DNA of 64,000 bases from Pseudomonas fluorescens (GCF_018614655.1 NZ_JAGGOG010000013.1:62001-126000); one strand, 5' to 3'; positions 47,789 to 56,614 are shown, counted from the stretch's first letter. The notes: generated by a model not told the origin, from the letters alone. Numbers and translations are program-made.

Positions 47789-49783
47789 TTAGCGAGTTTG
47801 ATGCGCGTTGACGAACTGTCGGCAACGCTCACTGCGTGGGTCAATAAACACCGAGTCCGGCGAGCCGGTTTCCTCGATCAAGCCTTGATGCAGAAAAGCG
47901 ACTTTGCTGGAAACGTCCCGGGCGAACGCCATTTCATGGGTCACCAGGATCATGGTGCGACCCTCTTCGGCCAAGGAGCGAATCACCCGCAGCACTTCCC
48001 CTACCAGTTCCGGGTCGAGGGCCGAGGTGGGTTCGTCGAACAGCATGACTTTGGGGCGCATAGCCAAGGCGCGGGCGATGGCCACGCGCTGTTGCTGGCC
48101 GCCGGAGAGAAAGGCCGGGTATTCGTTACGCTTGGCCGCCAGGCCCACACGGTCGAGCAAAGCTTCGGCCCGCTCGATGGCCTCGGCGCGGCTTTCTCCC
48201 AGGACCTGGGTCGGTGCTTCGATCAGGTTTTCCAGCACGGTGCGATGGGGCCACAGGTTGAAGTTCTGGAACACCATGCCCAGGGTCGAGCGAATCCGCA
48301 CCAGTTGCTTGGCGTCAGCCACCAGCGGTGCGCCGGGGCGGCCGTAGTTGAGTTTGATGCTTTCGCCGTCGACATGAATGCTGCCCTGGTCGGGGACTTC
48401 CAGCATATTGATACAACGCAGCAAGGTGCTTTTGCCCGAGCCACTGGCACCGATCAGCGAGATTACCTCGCCTTCGTGGGCCGTCAGGGAAATGCCCTTG
48501 AGCACTTCGATATTGCCAAAGCGTTTGTGCAGGTCGATGACTTCGATCATCTTGCGGGCTTCGACGGGTGGTGGCGTGATGATCTTGATAACCGGAGCTG
48601 CCCGTGGCTCCCCCGCCAGCTTGCCGACAAATTCGGTGATGCGCTGGCAAGCCTCGGCCAGACGGGCTTCACCCAAGGTGAATGACAGCCGCACAAAACC
48701 CTGGGCCGGCTCGCCGAATGCGGCCGCATCCAGCACCGACACGCCCGCTTCACGGAACAGCCGCCAGGCGAAGTCAAGGGAGCTGAGGCCGGTGTCGCGC
48801 ACATCCACCAGCACGAACATCCCGGCTTGGGGAGCTTGCACACGGATGCCTGGGCAACCACTGAGCCCAGACACCACCAAATCACGGCGGCGTCGGTAAG
48901 TTTCACGCATGCCCTGGGTGACCTGCTCATGGGCCAGCACCGCAGCAAGAGCGGCTTCCATGATAAATCCCGGCAAACCATAGAGCATGCTCAGCACCAG
49001 AGTTTCGGCGTGAGCAACCATCGCCGGGGCAGCGATGATCCAGCCGATACGCCAGCCGGTCATGGCATGCGACTTGGACAGGCTGCCAATCACGATGCAA
49101 CGCTCGGCCATGCCCGGCAACGCGGCCAGGCTGTGGTATTCGCCGTCGAATACCAGGCTTTCGTAGACCTCGTCTACCACCACCCACAGGTCATGGGCGA
49201 TGGCCAGGTCGGCAATCGTCTGGAGCTCATCGCGGTTAAGGACTACGCCGGTGGGATTGTTCGGGTTGGAAAAGAAAATCGCCCGGGTACGCGGCGTAAT
49301 CGCGGCGGCGAGCAACTGCGGGTCAAGGCGAAAGCCTGACTCTGCCGAGCACGGCACCCGCACCAACGTAGCGCCACTGGCCTTGAGCGTGGCTTCGTAG
49401 GTGACGTACATCGGGTCCAGGACCAGCACTTCATCACCCGCCTGCAGCAGGCACAGCGAGGTCACGAATAACGCGTTCTGCGCCCCGGCAACCGTGATGA
49501 CGCTTTCAGCACTCAGCGTGCGTGCCAAGGAATGGCTGTAGCGCGCCGCGATGGCCTCGCGCAACGCCAGGCGGCCAGGGATTTCGGTGTAGTGGGTGTC
49601 GCCCTGGCGCAGGGCGTCGATGGCGGCATCGGTGATAAACGACGGGGTGGCGAAATCCGGATCACCGACACTGAGAATGATCACATCTTCGCCCTTGCTG
49701 CTGGCTTCGAACGCAGCGTGGTGAATGTCCCAGGCCGCAACGCCCTGTCCTGCAATTCGCTCAACGAAGGGTGAAAACCGCAT
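47789..49783 (-). CDS. Fusion of a PLP aminotransferase and an amino-acid ABC transporter ATPase
   Basis: A single 664-residue frame. Residues 1 to about 392 are a fold-type I class I/II aminotransferase with SNPNNPTGVVLN (172-183), cofactor-binding D204 in VVVDEVYE, and PLP lysine K237 in SLSKSHAMTGWRIGW. A proline-rich linker (about 393-411) follows. Residues 412-664 are a HisP-type ATPase: Walker A GASGSGKST (445-453), signature LSGGQQQR (559-566) and Walker B VMLFDEP (579-585). No stop or frameshift separates them, and the internal ATG at 48550 lacks a good ribosome site. It heads the operon with binding protein, two permeases and exporter, so substrate import and transamination seem physically coupled. 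Confidence 0.85.
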   Translation of the reverse strand: MRFSPFVERIAGQGVAAWDIHHAAFEASSKGEDVIILSVGDPDFATPSFITDAAIDALRQGDTHYTEIPGRLALREAIAARYSHSLARTLSAESVITVAGAQNALFVTSLCLLQAGDEVLVLDPMYVTYEATLKASGATLVRVPCSAESGFRLDPQLLAAAITPRTRAIFFSNPNNPTGVVLNRDELQTIADLAIAHDLWVVVDEVYESLVFDGEYHSLAALPGMAERCIVIGSLSKSHAMTGWRIGWIIAAPAMVAHAETLVLSMLYGLPGFIMEAALAAVLAHEQVTQGMRETYRRRRDLVVSGLSGCPGIRVQAPQAGMFVLVDVRDTGLSSLDFAWRLFREAGVSVLDAAAFGEPAQGFVRLSFTLGEARLAEACQRITEFVGKLAGEPRAAPVIKIITPPPVEARKMIEVIDLHKRFGNIEVLKGISLTAHEGEVISLIGASGSGKSTLLRCINMLEVPDQGSIHVDGESIKLNYGRPGAPLVADAKQLVRIRSTLGMVFQNFNLWPHRTVLENLIEAPTQVLGESRAEAIERAEALLDRVGLAAKRNEYPAFLSGGQQQRVAIARALAMRPKVMLFDEPTSALDPELVGEVLRVIRSLAEEGRTMILVTHEMAFARDVSSKVAFLHQGLIEETGSPDSVFIDPRSERCRQFVNAHQTR

Positions 49784-49861
49784 GCCAGTGCCTCTCGTTC
49801 AATCAGAAAAAGCGCAAGCCCGACAGTCGCCAGTCGGGGGGTGCAGCCAACATAATTGAAA

Positions 49862-49877
49862 CTGAACACTCGTTCAA
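49862..49877. promoter_or_regulatory. TetR operator upstream of the aminotransferase-ATPase operon
   Basis: CTGAACACTCGTTCAA contains perfect TGAAC/GTTCA arms around ACTC and matches the site at 43950-43965 at 15 of 16 aligned bases. It lies about 80 bases before the fusion-gene start at 49783, a normal distance for a repressor site over a promoter. This repetition ties the two transcription units to one regulator. Confidence 0.75.
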
Positions 49878-49965
49878 CGGTAAATTTCACTGGGTGTCGC
49901 TTACAGCTAAAACAGGTCGTTGTAGTGGGTCATGGCGTGCAAGCACCTCCTTTGAACTGGTGTAA

Positions 49966-50097
49966 TCAGTTATTCCCCTCATCGTGCTCATCATCAGGAT
50001 CGATTAATGGCACTTGCGCGTCGTCCATCAGCGAACCCGGGTCTTCGTTGCCTGGGTCGTTGATGTTCTCTTCCTCCTCACTCTCGGTTGTACTCAT
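49966..50097 (-). CDS. Small acidic protein, 43 residues
   Basis: Encodes MSTTESEEEENINDPGNEDP and a further acidic tail with SLMDDAQVPLIDPDDEHDEG. No signal peptide, membrane segment or known motif. An AGGAG ribosome site lies just before the ATG, inside the end of the upstream membrane-protein gene, whose stop is two bases away, so it is translated with that gene. Strongly acidic and probably disordered; function unknown. Confidence 0.6.
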   Translation of the reverse strand: MSTTESEEEENINDPGNEDPGSLMDDAQVPLIDPDDEHDEGNN

Positions 50098-50099
50098 GG

Positions 50100-50645
50100 C
50101 TAGGCTCCTGGGTTGTCCACTTGAATATAGAAAGCATAGGCTTCCAACAGCATCCAGAACACCATGAACAACCACGGCGTGCGAACCGAAAACAACAGGG
50201 ATTTACGGTAGCCCTTATGGGATGACTCCGTTTCGCAAAACAACGGCGACTCGTCATAGGCCAGGCCCATCAGCGGCTCACTGCGCAGCAACTCGCTTTG
50301 CTTGAAGTGCCAGTGATCGATGATGTCGTAAGCGGCTCGAATACCCGGCCATGCGTTGAGCGAGCTGAGTACCCCGAGCAACGCCAGGAATGCCGGCACT
50401 ACCAGGGTGAACAACTTGCCCCACTCCGGGTTGAGATTACCCATGCAGGAAACAAAGGCGATGACCAGGAACGATTGCGCTGTCAGGTAGGCATCGGTGC
50501 GATTAGCCAGGATGGTGGTTTCGTACTGGATCTCCCTGCGGTAGAAGTCCAGGCGGTCCTTGGGTGAACCGAAAATCTTGGCGTTCTGCACGACAGGGTC
50601 GGTCAGGGCCGACTCCGGTGTTTGCGGAGAAATGATTCTGGGCAC
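50100..50645 (-). CDS. Unrecognised small membrane protein
   Basis: A 181-residue protein. A charged N-terminal half (KDRLDFYRREIQYETTILAN) precedes two close hydrophobic segments (about 56-72 and 80-100), and a third lies near the C terminus (TPWLFMVFWMLLEAYAFYIQ). The domain layout resembles small RipA/SMODS-associated-like membrane proteins only in style; I do not recognise the family. It forms a two-gene unit with the acidic 43-residue protein. Confidence 0.6.
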   Translation of the reverse strand: MPRIISPQTPESALTDPVVQNAKIFGSPKDRLDFYRREIQYETTILANRTDAYLTAQSFLVIAFVSCMGNLNPEWGKLFTLVVPAFLALLGVLSSLNAWPGIRAAYDIIDHWHFKQSELLRSEPLMGLAYDESPLFCETESSHKGYRKSLLFSVRTPWLFMVFWMLLEAYAFYIQVDNPGA

Positions 50646-51027
50646 GGTCGGTGGTCCCTCCAGGTTCGAATGCCATTTAGAAGAATCCGTCTGACCCGAA
50701 GTTCAAATGCGTTGAACGCACCGAGTTGGCGCATCAGCAATGATTTTCACGCACCGACACTGGGCGCCTGTGGCCAAAAGCCCGCTGCCAGAGCGGTTTT
50801 AAGCGCCCAATAGGCGTTTAGGCACAGGCATTGCTTTACACCTTCAATACCCTGCTGCCACTCGCCACTTTAGGAGCAATCGTTACCCCTCGACCCAGAG
50901 CCGACCCCAAAAGAAAGTAAGGACCAGGCCCACTGGCACCATCAGCCACGGGGCTCATAAAAAAATGCGTTTTTTAAAGCGGCAGTGCCAACCCAGGAAT
51001 CACCCCCGGCACTGACAAGGTACTGGA
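50646..51027. other. 382-base intergenic region before the ATP-grasp gene
   Basis: No gene is seen. It separates two divergent units and must hold both promoters. A weak A-run/T-run hairpin (AAAAAAATGCGTTTTTT, about 50960-50976) lies 50 bases before the ATP-grasp start. A GCGCCC/GGCG patch lies near 50800. Neither is a recognised site. Confidence 0.4.
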
Positions 51028-52437
51028 ATGGCTCGATCTTTCTTTGATGAAATGCATGACGCACAAGGCGTTTGCCGTGCGCACTATCAAGAGTTCTCCC
51101 GCTGGCTGGCCAATACGCCGCCGGAACTGCTGGCCCAGCGCCGCCGTGAAGCCGATCTGCTGTTTCACCGCGCCGGGATCACCTTCACCCTGTACGGCGA
51201 CGAGCAAGACACCGAGCGCCTGATCCCCTTCGACATCATTCCCCGCAGCATCCCCGCCAGTGAATGGAGCCTCATCGAACGTGGCTGCATCCAGCGGGTG
51301 AATGCGCTGAACATGTTCCTCGCCGACATCTACCACGACCAGCGCATCATCAAGGCCGGGATCATCCCCGCCGAACAAGTTCTGGCCAACGAGGGTTATC
51401 AGAAGGCGATGGTCGGCCTGGACCTGCACCGCGATATCTACTCGCACATCTCCGGCGTCGACCTGGTGCGCGACGGCGACGGCACCTACTACGTGCTCGA
51501 AGACAACCTGCGCACGCCCAGCGGTGTCAGCTACATGCTCGAAGACCGCAAAATGATGATGCGTCTGTTCCCGCAAGTGTTCGCCAAGCAGCGCATCGCA
51601 CCGGTGGACCACTATCCCAATCTGCTGCTCAAGACCCTGAAAAGCTCCAGCCGCCTGGACAACCCCAACGTTGTGGTGCTGACGCCAGGACGGTTCAACA
51701 GCGCGTTCTTCGAACACGCGTTCCTGGCCCGGGAAATGGGCGTGGAACTGGTAGAAGGCGCCGACCTGTTCGTCCACGACCTCAAGGTGTTCATGCGGAC
51801 CACCGACGGCCCGAAAGCCGTGGACGTGATTTACCGCCGCATCGACGACGCATTCCTCGACCCGCAGGCGTTCAATCCCGAGTCTATGCTCGGCGTGCCT
51901 GGCCTGGTAGCCGCCTACTGCGCCGGCAATGTGGTGCTGGCCAATGCCATCGGCACTGGCGTTGCGGACGACAAATCGATCTACCCCTATGTGCCGCAGA
52001 TGATCCGTTTCTATCTGGATGAAGAGCCGATCCTGCAAAACGTGCCAACCTTCCAGTGCCGCAAGCCTGAAGAGTTGTCCCACGTCCTGGCCAACCTGCA
52101 GGACTTGGTGGTCAAGGAAACCCAGGGCTCCGGCGGCTACGGCATGCTGGTAGGCCCTGCCTCCACCGCCGCTGAAATCGAGGACTTCCGCCAGCGGATC
52201 AAGGCCCGTCCCCACGCCTACATCGCCCAACCGACCTTGAGCCTGTCCACCTGCCCGACCTTTGTCGAAAATGGCATCGCGCCCCGGCATATCGACCTGC
52301 GGCCCTTTGTGCTGTCAGGCAAGGAAACCCGCCTGGTGCCGGGTGGCTTGACCCGGGTCGCATTGCGCGAAGGTTCATTGATCGTCAACTCGTCGCAAGG
52401 CGGCGGAACCAAGGACACCTGGGTGGTGGAGGGCTGA
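51028..52437 (+). CDS. Circularly permuted type 2 ATP-grasp protein
   Basis: A 469-residue cytoplasmic protein of the DUF404/DUF407 (CP_ATPgrasp_2) family. Recognised by FHRAGITFTLYGDEQDTERL, the conserved YYVLEDNLRTPSGVSYMLED and the late KETQGSGGYGMLVGPA. ATP-grasp enzymes join carboxylates to amines using ATP. The partner alpha-E gene starts two bases after the stop. In many Pseudomonas these two are linked with a transglutaminase-like gene and the Anbu proteasome-like peptidase, but those are not seen here. The biochemical product is not established. Confidence 0.92.
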   Translation: MARSFFDEMHDAQGVCRAHYQEFSRWLANTPPELLAQRRREADLLFHRAGITFTLYGDEQDTERLIPFDIIPRSIPASEWSLIERGCIQRVNALNMFLADIYHDQRIIKAGIIPAEQVLANEGYQKAMVGLDLHRDIYSHISGVDLVRDGDGTYYVLEDNLRTPSGVSYMLEDRKMMMRLFPQVFAKQRIAPVDHYPNLLLKTLKSSSRLDNPNVVVLTPGRFNSAFFEHAFLAREMGVELVEGADLFVHDLKVFMRTTDGPKAVDVIYRRIDDAFLDPQAFNPESMLGVPGLVAAYCAGNVVLANAIGTGVADDKSIYPYVPQMIRFYLDEEPILQNVPTFQCRKPEELSHVLANLQDLVVKETQGSGGYGMLVGPASTAAEIEDFRQRIKARPHAYIAQPTLSLSTCPTFVENGIAPRHIDLRPFVLSGKETRLVPGGLTRVALREGSLIVNSSQGGGTKDTWVVEG

Positions 52438-52439
52438 AC

Positions 52440-53390
52440 ATGTTGAGTAGAACCGCCGCAGATCTGTATTGGATGTCCCGTTACCTGGAGCGTGCCGAGA
52501 ACCTGGCGCGCATGCTGGAAGTCAGTTATTCGTTGTCGTTGATGCCCCAGGCCGGGCGCAGCGACGGGCTGGATGAACTGGCGATGTCGTTGCTCAGCAG
52601 CGGCACCCTGGAGAGTTACCTGGAGCGTCACCAGCAACTGGACGCCGAGCGCATGTTGCACTTCTTCGCCCTCGACGAAGAAAACCCGGCCAGTATCTAC
52701 AACTGCCTGCGCGCTGCCCGCGGCAACGCCCACGCGGTGCGCGGGCGTATCACCGCTGATATGTGGGAAAACCTCAACGCCACCTGGCTGGAAATGCGCA
52801 GCATCGCCGCCGGCGGTTTGGCGCGCCATGGCATCAGCCACTTCTGTGAGTGGGTCAAGGAGCGCTCGCACCTGTTCCGAGGCGCAACGTCCGGGACCAT
52901 CATGCGCAATGACGCTTATCGGTTCATTCGGCTGGGAACGTTTGTCGAGCGGGCCGACAACACCTTGCGCCTGCTGGATGCGCGGTATGAGATGTTTGGC
53001 GAGGAGTCTGAGGAAGTCAGCGATCTTTCCGCCCGAGGTTATTACCAGTGGAGCGCCCTGCTCCGTGCCTTGTCATCGTTCGAGGCCTATACCGAGCTGT
53101 ACCCCAATGCGTTGAATGCGCGTTCGGTGTCGGAGTTGCTGTTGTTGCGCAGCGATGTGCCCCGTTCGTTGCATGCCTGCATCGAGGAGTTGAGTCATAT
53201 TCTCGCGGATTTGCCGGGCAGTTATGGGCGAACGGCGCAACGCCTGGCGGCAGAGTTTGAGGCGCGGCTGCGGTATACGGGAATTGATGAGATTCTGGAG
53301 GATGGATTGCATAGCCGGCTGACGGAGTTTATCGACACCGTGCGGGAGTTGGCGCGGGCGATTCATAGTTCGTATCTGGAAGTCGTGTAG
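52440..53390 (+). CDS. Alpha-E domain protein (DUF403)
   Basis: A 316-residue all-helical protein. It begins MLSRTAADLYWMSRYLERAE, the family hallmark, and has HFCEWVKERSHLFRGATSGT and RLGTFVERADNTLRLLDARY. The gene directly follows the ATP-grasp gene with a two-base gap, so the two form an operon. The alpha-E partner is conserved beside ATP-grasp type 2 proteins, and its exact role is unknown. A family A inverted repeat follows ten bases after the stop. Confidence 0.92.
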   Translation: MLSRTAADLYWMSRYLERAENLARMLEVSYSLSLMPQAGRSDGLDELAMSLLSSGTLESYLERHQQLDAERMLHFFALDEENPASIYNCLRAARGNAHAVRGRITADMWENLNATWLEMRSIAAGGLARHGISHFCEWVKERSHLFRGATSGTIMRNDAYRFIRLGTFVERADNTLRLLDARYEMFGEESEEVSDLSARGYYQWSALLRALSSFEAYTELYPNALNARSVSELLLLRSDVPRSLHACIEELSHILADLPGSYGRTAQRLAAEFEARLRYTGIDEILEDGLHSRLTEFIDTVRELARAIHSSYLEVV

Positions 53391-53400
53391 CCGCCAGCGT

Positions 53401-53518
53401 TGTAGCCGCTGCCGAGGCACGAGGCTGCGATGGGTTTGGTGCGGCATTCCGACGTAACGACCCCGAGGGCGGTCCTGCGGACACGCATCGCAGCCTCGTA
53501 CCTCGTCAGCGGCTACAG
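53401..53518. repeat. Family A inverted repeat copy 3
   Basis: The left arm begins TGTAGCCGCTGCCGAGGC and continues like the copy at 2056; the right arm ends CGTCAGCGGCTACA. The central part (GGTTTGGTGCGGCATTCCGACG) is also shared with copy 1, showing common descent of the whole element of about 118 bases. It follows the alpha-E gene and may terminate that operon. Confidence 0.85.
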
Positions 53519-53623
53519 CCTGGACTGTCTATTCAAGGCATATAACTGTCAATTCGGATCATTGATCCGGCTTGAGTGGTGCTCTTATCTTGGTCCGGTC
53601 ATTAATAAGAACAGGAACAGACC

Positions 53624-54041
53624 ATGTCCGACCTCAGCTTGAACCCCCGCGCCGCCCATACGCTGCAACGCTGGCATGCCATGCTGGCCGCCGCCGACCT
53701 CGGTGCCCTGCCCGAACTGCTGGCCCCCGACGCCGTGTTCCGCTCACACCCCCTACCCCGGCGCGCCGGTGGTGGCGATGATTCTCAACACCGTGTTCAA
53801 GGTCTTCGAAGACTTCAAATACCACCGCGAACTGGCCACCGGCGATGGCCTGAGCGTGGTGCTGGAGTTCAGCGCGCGGGTCGGCGACAAACAGCTCAAG
53901 GGCATTGACCTGATCCGCTTCAACGAACAAGGGCAGATCATCGAGTTTGAGGTGATGATCCGCCCCCTGAGCGGCTTGCAGGCGTTGGGCGAAGAAATGG
54001 GACGGCGCCTGGCGCCCTATCTGGCTAACGCCAGGGGATGA
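53624..54041 (+). pseudogene. Frameshifted NTF2/SnoaL-like protein
   Basis: The N-terminal half (MSDLSLNPRAAHTLQRWHAM to LLAPDAVFRSHP) lies in one frame. The C-terminal half (AHTPYPGAPVVAMILNTVFK to GRRLAPYLANARG) lies in the next frame, from about 53745 to 54041. Together they give a normal protein of about 139 residues of the nuclear transport factor 2-like family. The break is near 53741-53750, at CGCTCACACC, where two CAC copies could have recombined with loss of a few bases. Either a true mutation or a sequence error. Confidence 0.75.
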
Positions 54042-54059
54042 ACCTTGCGGGCGCTCCTA

Positions 54060-54755
54060 CTACTGGTTTTTTACCAGTACCGGCTCGGCTCGATAGTGTT
54101 CGGGGAACAGTTTTTTCAACTGAGCCACCTTGGGTAAGTCGTTGATTACGATGTACGGGTAGGAAGGGTTTTCCGTGAGGAAGTCCTGATGGTAGGACTC
54201 CGCCGGATAGAACGGTTTGTCCATCTCGATTCGGGTCACGATCGGTTTGCCAAACGCCTTGGTATCGTCCAGTTGGGCAATGTAAGCCTGGGCGACTTTC
54301 TGTTGTTCGGCATTCTGGGCAAAGATCGCAGAGCGATACTGGGTGCCGCTGTCCGGGCCCTGGCGATTGAGTTCAGTGGGGTTATGGGCCACCGAGAAGA
54401 AAATCTGCAACAACTTGCCGTAGCTGACGGTGGCCGGGTCGTAGGTCACTGAGACTGATTCTGCGTGCCCGGTGTTGCCCTCGCTGACGGTGTCGTATTG
54501 AGCGGTGGTGGCTGCGCCGCCGTCGTAGCCGGAGACGGCGTTTTTCACCCCTTGGACATGTTGAAACACCCCTTGTACGCCCCAGAAACAGCCGCCGGCG
54601 AACACAGCAGTTTGCAGACCGCTCAACGTTGCCGGGCTATCCAGGGCGGGTGGTGCGATGACGACCGCATCGTCGGCCGGGCCGAAGGAGAAAGCTGCAC
54701 ATTGGCCAACAAAGGCGGCGATGGCGAGCACCGGCAAGTAGTTGAAAATTTTCAT
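54060..54755 (-). CDS. msrA: Periplasmic peptide methionine sulfoxide reductase A
   Basis: A 231-residue enzyme reducing methionine-S-sulfoxide in proteins. The catalytic cysteine is C56 in AGGCFWGVQGVF; GPDSGTQYRSAIF and the ESYHQDF motif are also standard. A hydrophobic N-terminal segment (residues 3-22) indicates export or membrane anchoring, unlike the cytosolic MsrA. The ATG at 54755 starts this signal; a further upstream start would spoil it. Translated 15 bases after a DipZ-type thiol donor gene, which fits a periplasmic repair pair. Confidence 0.9.
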   Translation of the reverse strand: MKIFNYLPVLAIAAFVGQCAAFSFGPADDAVVIAPPALDSPATLSGLQTAVFAGGCFWGVQGVFQHVQGVKNAVSGYDGGAATTAQYDTVSEGNTGHAESVSVTYDPATVSYGKLLQIFFSVAHNPTELNRQGPDSGTQYRSAIFAQNAEQQKVAQAYIAQLDDTKAFGKPIVTRIEMDKPFYPAESYHQDFLTENPSYPYIVINDLPKVAQLKKLFPEHYRAEPVLVKNQ

Positions 54756-54770
54756 GATATGTCCTCCCAA

Positions 54771-56513
54771 TCAGCCGAAGGTGAAGGCATACGCCGACAC
54801 CTGCGGGTCAAGAAATTCGATGGTGAACGTCCGGTCCTTGATCGCCCCCGTTTGGCGTACCAACTGGTACAGGCGCTGATCCGTCACCGTGCCGCTGCCA
54901 TCGGGTGCCACATCCGTACCGTGAGCATCCCGCGGCGCTTGGCCGTCAACCGTGACCTTGAACCGTACGGGCTTACCATCCGCGCCCGGCCCCAGTACCA
55001 GGTGCAGGTCACGGGCATGAAAGCGATACACAATCCGTCCCTGGTCGGCGGCCAACGTGGCTTGCTGGCCACCGACGTTCCACTGGCCTTCCAGGGTCCA
55101 GTCATTGAGTGCCAGGTGGCCGGCCAACGGGTAATTCACCACCTTGTCAGTGGCCAACGTGCCGGTGGAAACAAAATGCTCGGCCCGCTGAAAGCCCAGG
55201 TAGGTTTCCGGCGACTGCACCTCGTTCATCTCCGCTGCCTGCTCGACACCCTTGGCATCGGCCTCGATCAAACCGCCGGCCACCTGGGTCGCACCGGCTT
55301 CACGCAGCAATTGCTGAATCACCCGCTCGGACTCGGCGTAATCACCCTCGCCAAAATGGTGATAGCGAATCTGGCCCTTAGCATCGGCAAAGTAGTGCGC
55401 CGGCCAGTACTGGTTGTTGAACGCGCGCCAGATCTTGTAGTTGTTATCGATCGCCACCGGGTAGGTGATGCCCAGGTCCTTCATGGCCTTGGTGACGTTG
55501 TTCACATCCCGCTCAAAGGCGAATTCCGGCGCGTGCACGCCAATCACCACCAACCCTTGATCATGGTACTTCTCGGCCCAGGCCTTCACGTAAGGCAAGG
55601 TGCGCAGGCAGTTGATGCAGGAGTAAGTCCAGAAATCCACCAGCACCACTTTGCCTTTCAACGCCTCAGCGGTCAGGGGTGGCGAGTTGAGCCACTGCAC
55701 GGCACCGTCCAGAGGCGGCAGCGGGCCCTCCACCGGCAAGGTGTCGTTGTGGTGGGCGGCCATCATCATCGCCCCGCTCTTCTGCGCAGGCGGCGCGCTC
55801 AGTTGATTAACCAGGCTTTGCTCCAGGCCACCGGTGGAGGCGGTCGATAACCGCGCCAGGATCCCGGTGTCCAGGCCCAGGGCAATCGCCGCTACACCGG
55901 CCAGCATCAGCGCACCCAAGCCACGGCGTAGCCATTCCCCAGCGCCCAGCGAGCGCTTCATCAACCCGAAGACTTTACCGCCGACCAGCAGCGCCAGGGC
56001 CAGGGAGGTCGCGGCCCCGGCGGCGTAGGCCAGCAAGAGCAAGGTAGTGCCGATATTCGCGCCTTGCAGCGCGGCGCCCGTCAATACCAGACCCAGAATG
56101 GGCCCGGCGCACGGTGCCCACAGCAGCCCGGTGGCCACGCCGATCAGAAACGAAGCGCCGGGACGCGGCTTGGCGTCGGCCCCGGCGGCTTCCGACAGAC
56201 GACTGCCGGCGGCCACCAGCGGCCGTGTCAGGCGTTCGGCAAGCCTTGGCAGCAGCAGCGTCAGCCCGAACAGTGCAACGAACAGCAACGCGAGCCAACG
56301 CCCGTACTGATTGACTTGCACCACCCAACCGCCGCCCACCGCCGCCAGCGAGGCGACCACGGCGAAGGTCAGGGCCATTCCCGCCAACAGCGGCAAGCCA
56401 CTGCGCAAAAACGGCTGCCCGGTGCGAGCGAAGACAAAAGGCAGAACAGGCAGGATGCACGGGCTGACAATCGTCAGCACGCCGCCCAGGTAAGCGAGAA
56501 CCAGAAGCCACAT
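54771..56513 (-). CDS. DipZ-type protein: CcdA/DsbD-like membrane domain plus thioredoxin-like domain
   Basis: A 580-residue protein. Residues 1 to about 220 are membrane helices with the DsbD/CcdA cysteines C19 (SPCILPVLP) and C135 (WAPCAGPIL), which carry electrons through the membrane. The periplasmic part has a TlpA-like thioredoxin fold with active site CINC (299-302, in FWTYSCINCLRTLP). A C-terminal beta-rich domain (about 430-580) is typical of DipZ. The linked msrA suggests it reduces the periplasmic MsrA. The ATG at 56513 begins the first helix directly. Confidence 0.9.
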   Translation of the reverse strand: MWLLVLAYLGGVLTIVSPCILPVLPFVFARTGQPFLRSGLPLLAGMALTFAVVASLAAVGGGWVVQVNQYGRWLALLFVALFGLTLLLPRLAERLTRPLVAAGSRLSEAAGADAKPRPGASFLIGVATGLLWAPCAGPILGLVLTGAALQGANIGTTLLLLAYAAGAATSLALALLVGGKVFGLMKRSLGAGEWLRRGLGALMLAGVAAIALGLDTGILARLSTASTGGLEQSLVNQLSAPPAQKSGAMMMAAHHNDTLPVEGPLPPLDGAVQWLNSPPLTAEALKGKVVLVDFWTYSCINCLRTLPYVKAWAEKYHDQGLVVIGVHAPEFAFERDVNNVTKAMKDLGITYPVAIDNNYKIWRAFNNQYWPAHYFADAKGQIRYHHFGEGDYAESERVIQQLLREAGATQVAGGLIEADAKGVEQAAEMNEVQSPETYLGFQRAEHFVSTGTLATDKVVNYPLAGHLALNDWTLEGQWNVGGQQATLAADQGRIVYRFHARDLHLVLGPGADGKPVRFKVTVDGQAPRDAHGTDVAPDGSGTVTDQRLYQLVRQTGAIKDRTFTIEFLDPQVSAYAFTFG

Positions 56514-56614
56514 GGAATGGACCCTTATAGGAAAACATGGAGGCAGGCTGCGACCGGCAGTAACTGTTGAGGTGAATACATGAGCTTCTCCTACTTCTTG
56601 GTCGATGGATAACC

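Noticed and set aside
48550..48601. Separate start of an ATPase gene inside the fusion frame
   Set aside because: An ATG exists at 48550, but the upstream bases lack a ribosome site and the aminotransferase frame runs through without a stop; fusion is the simpler reading, though an internal start cannot be excluded.
50974..52290. A 438-codon minus-strand frame opposite the ATP-grasp gene
   Set aside because: The plus-strand product matches its family over the full length; the antisense product has no recognisable feature.
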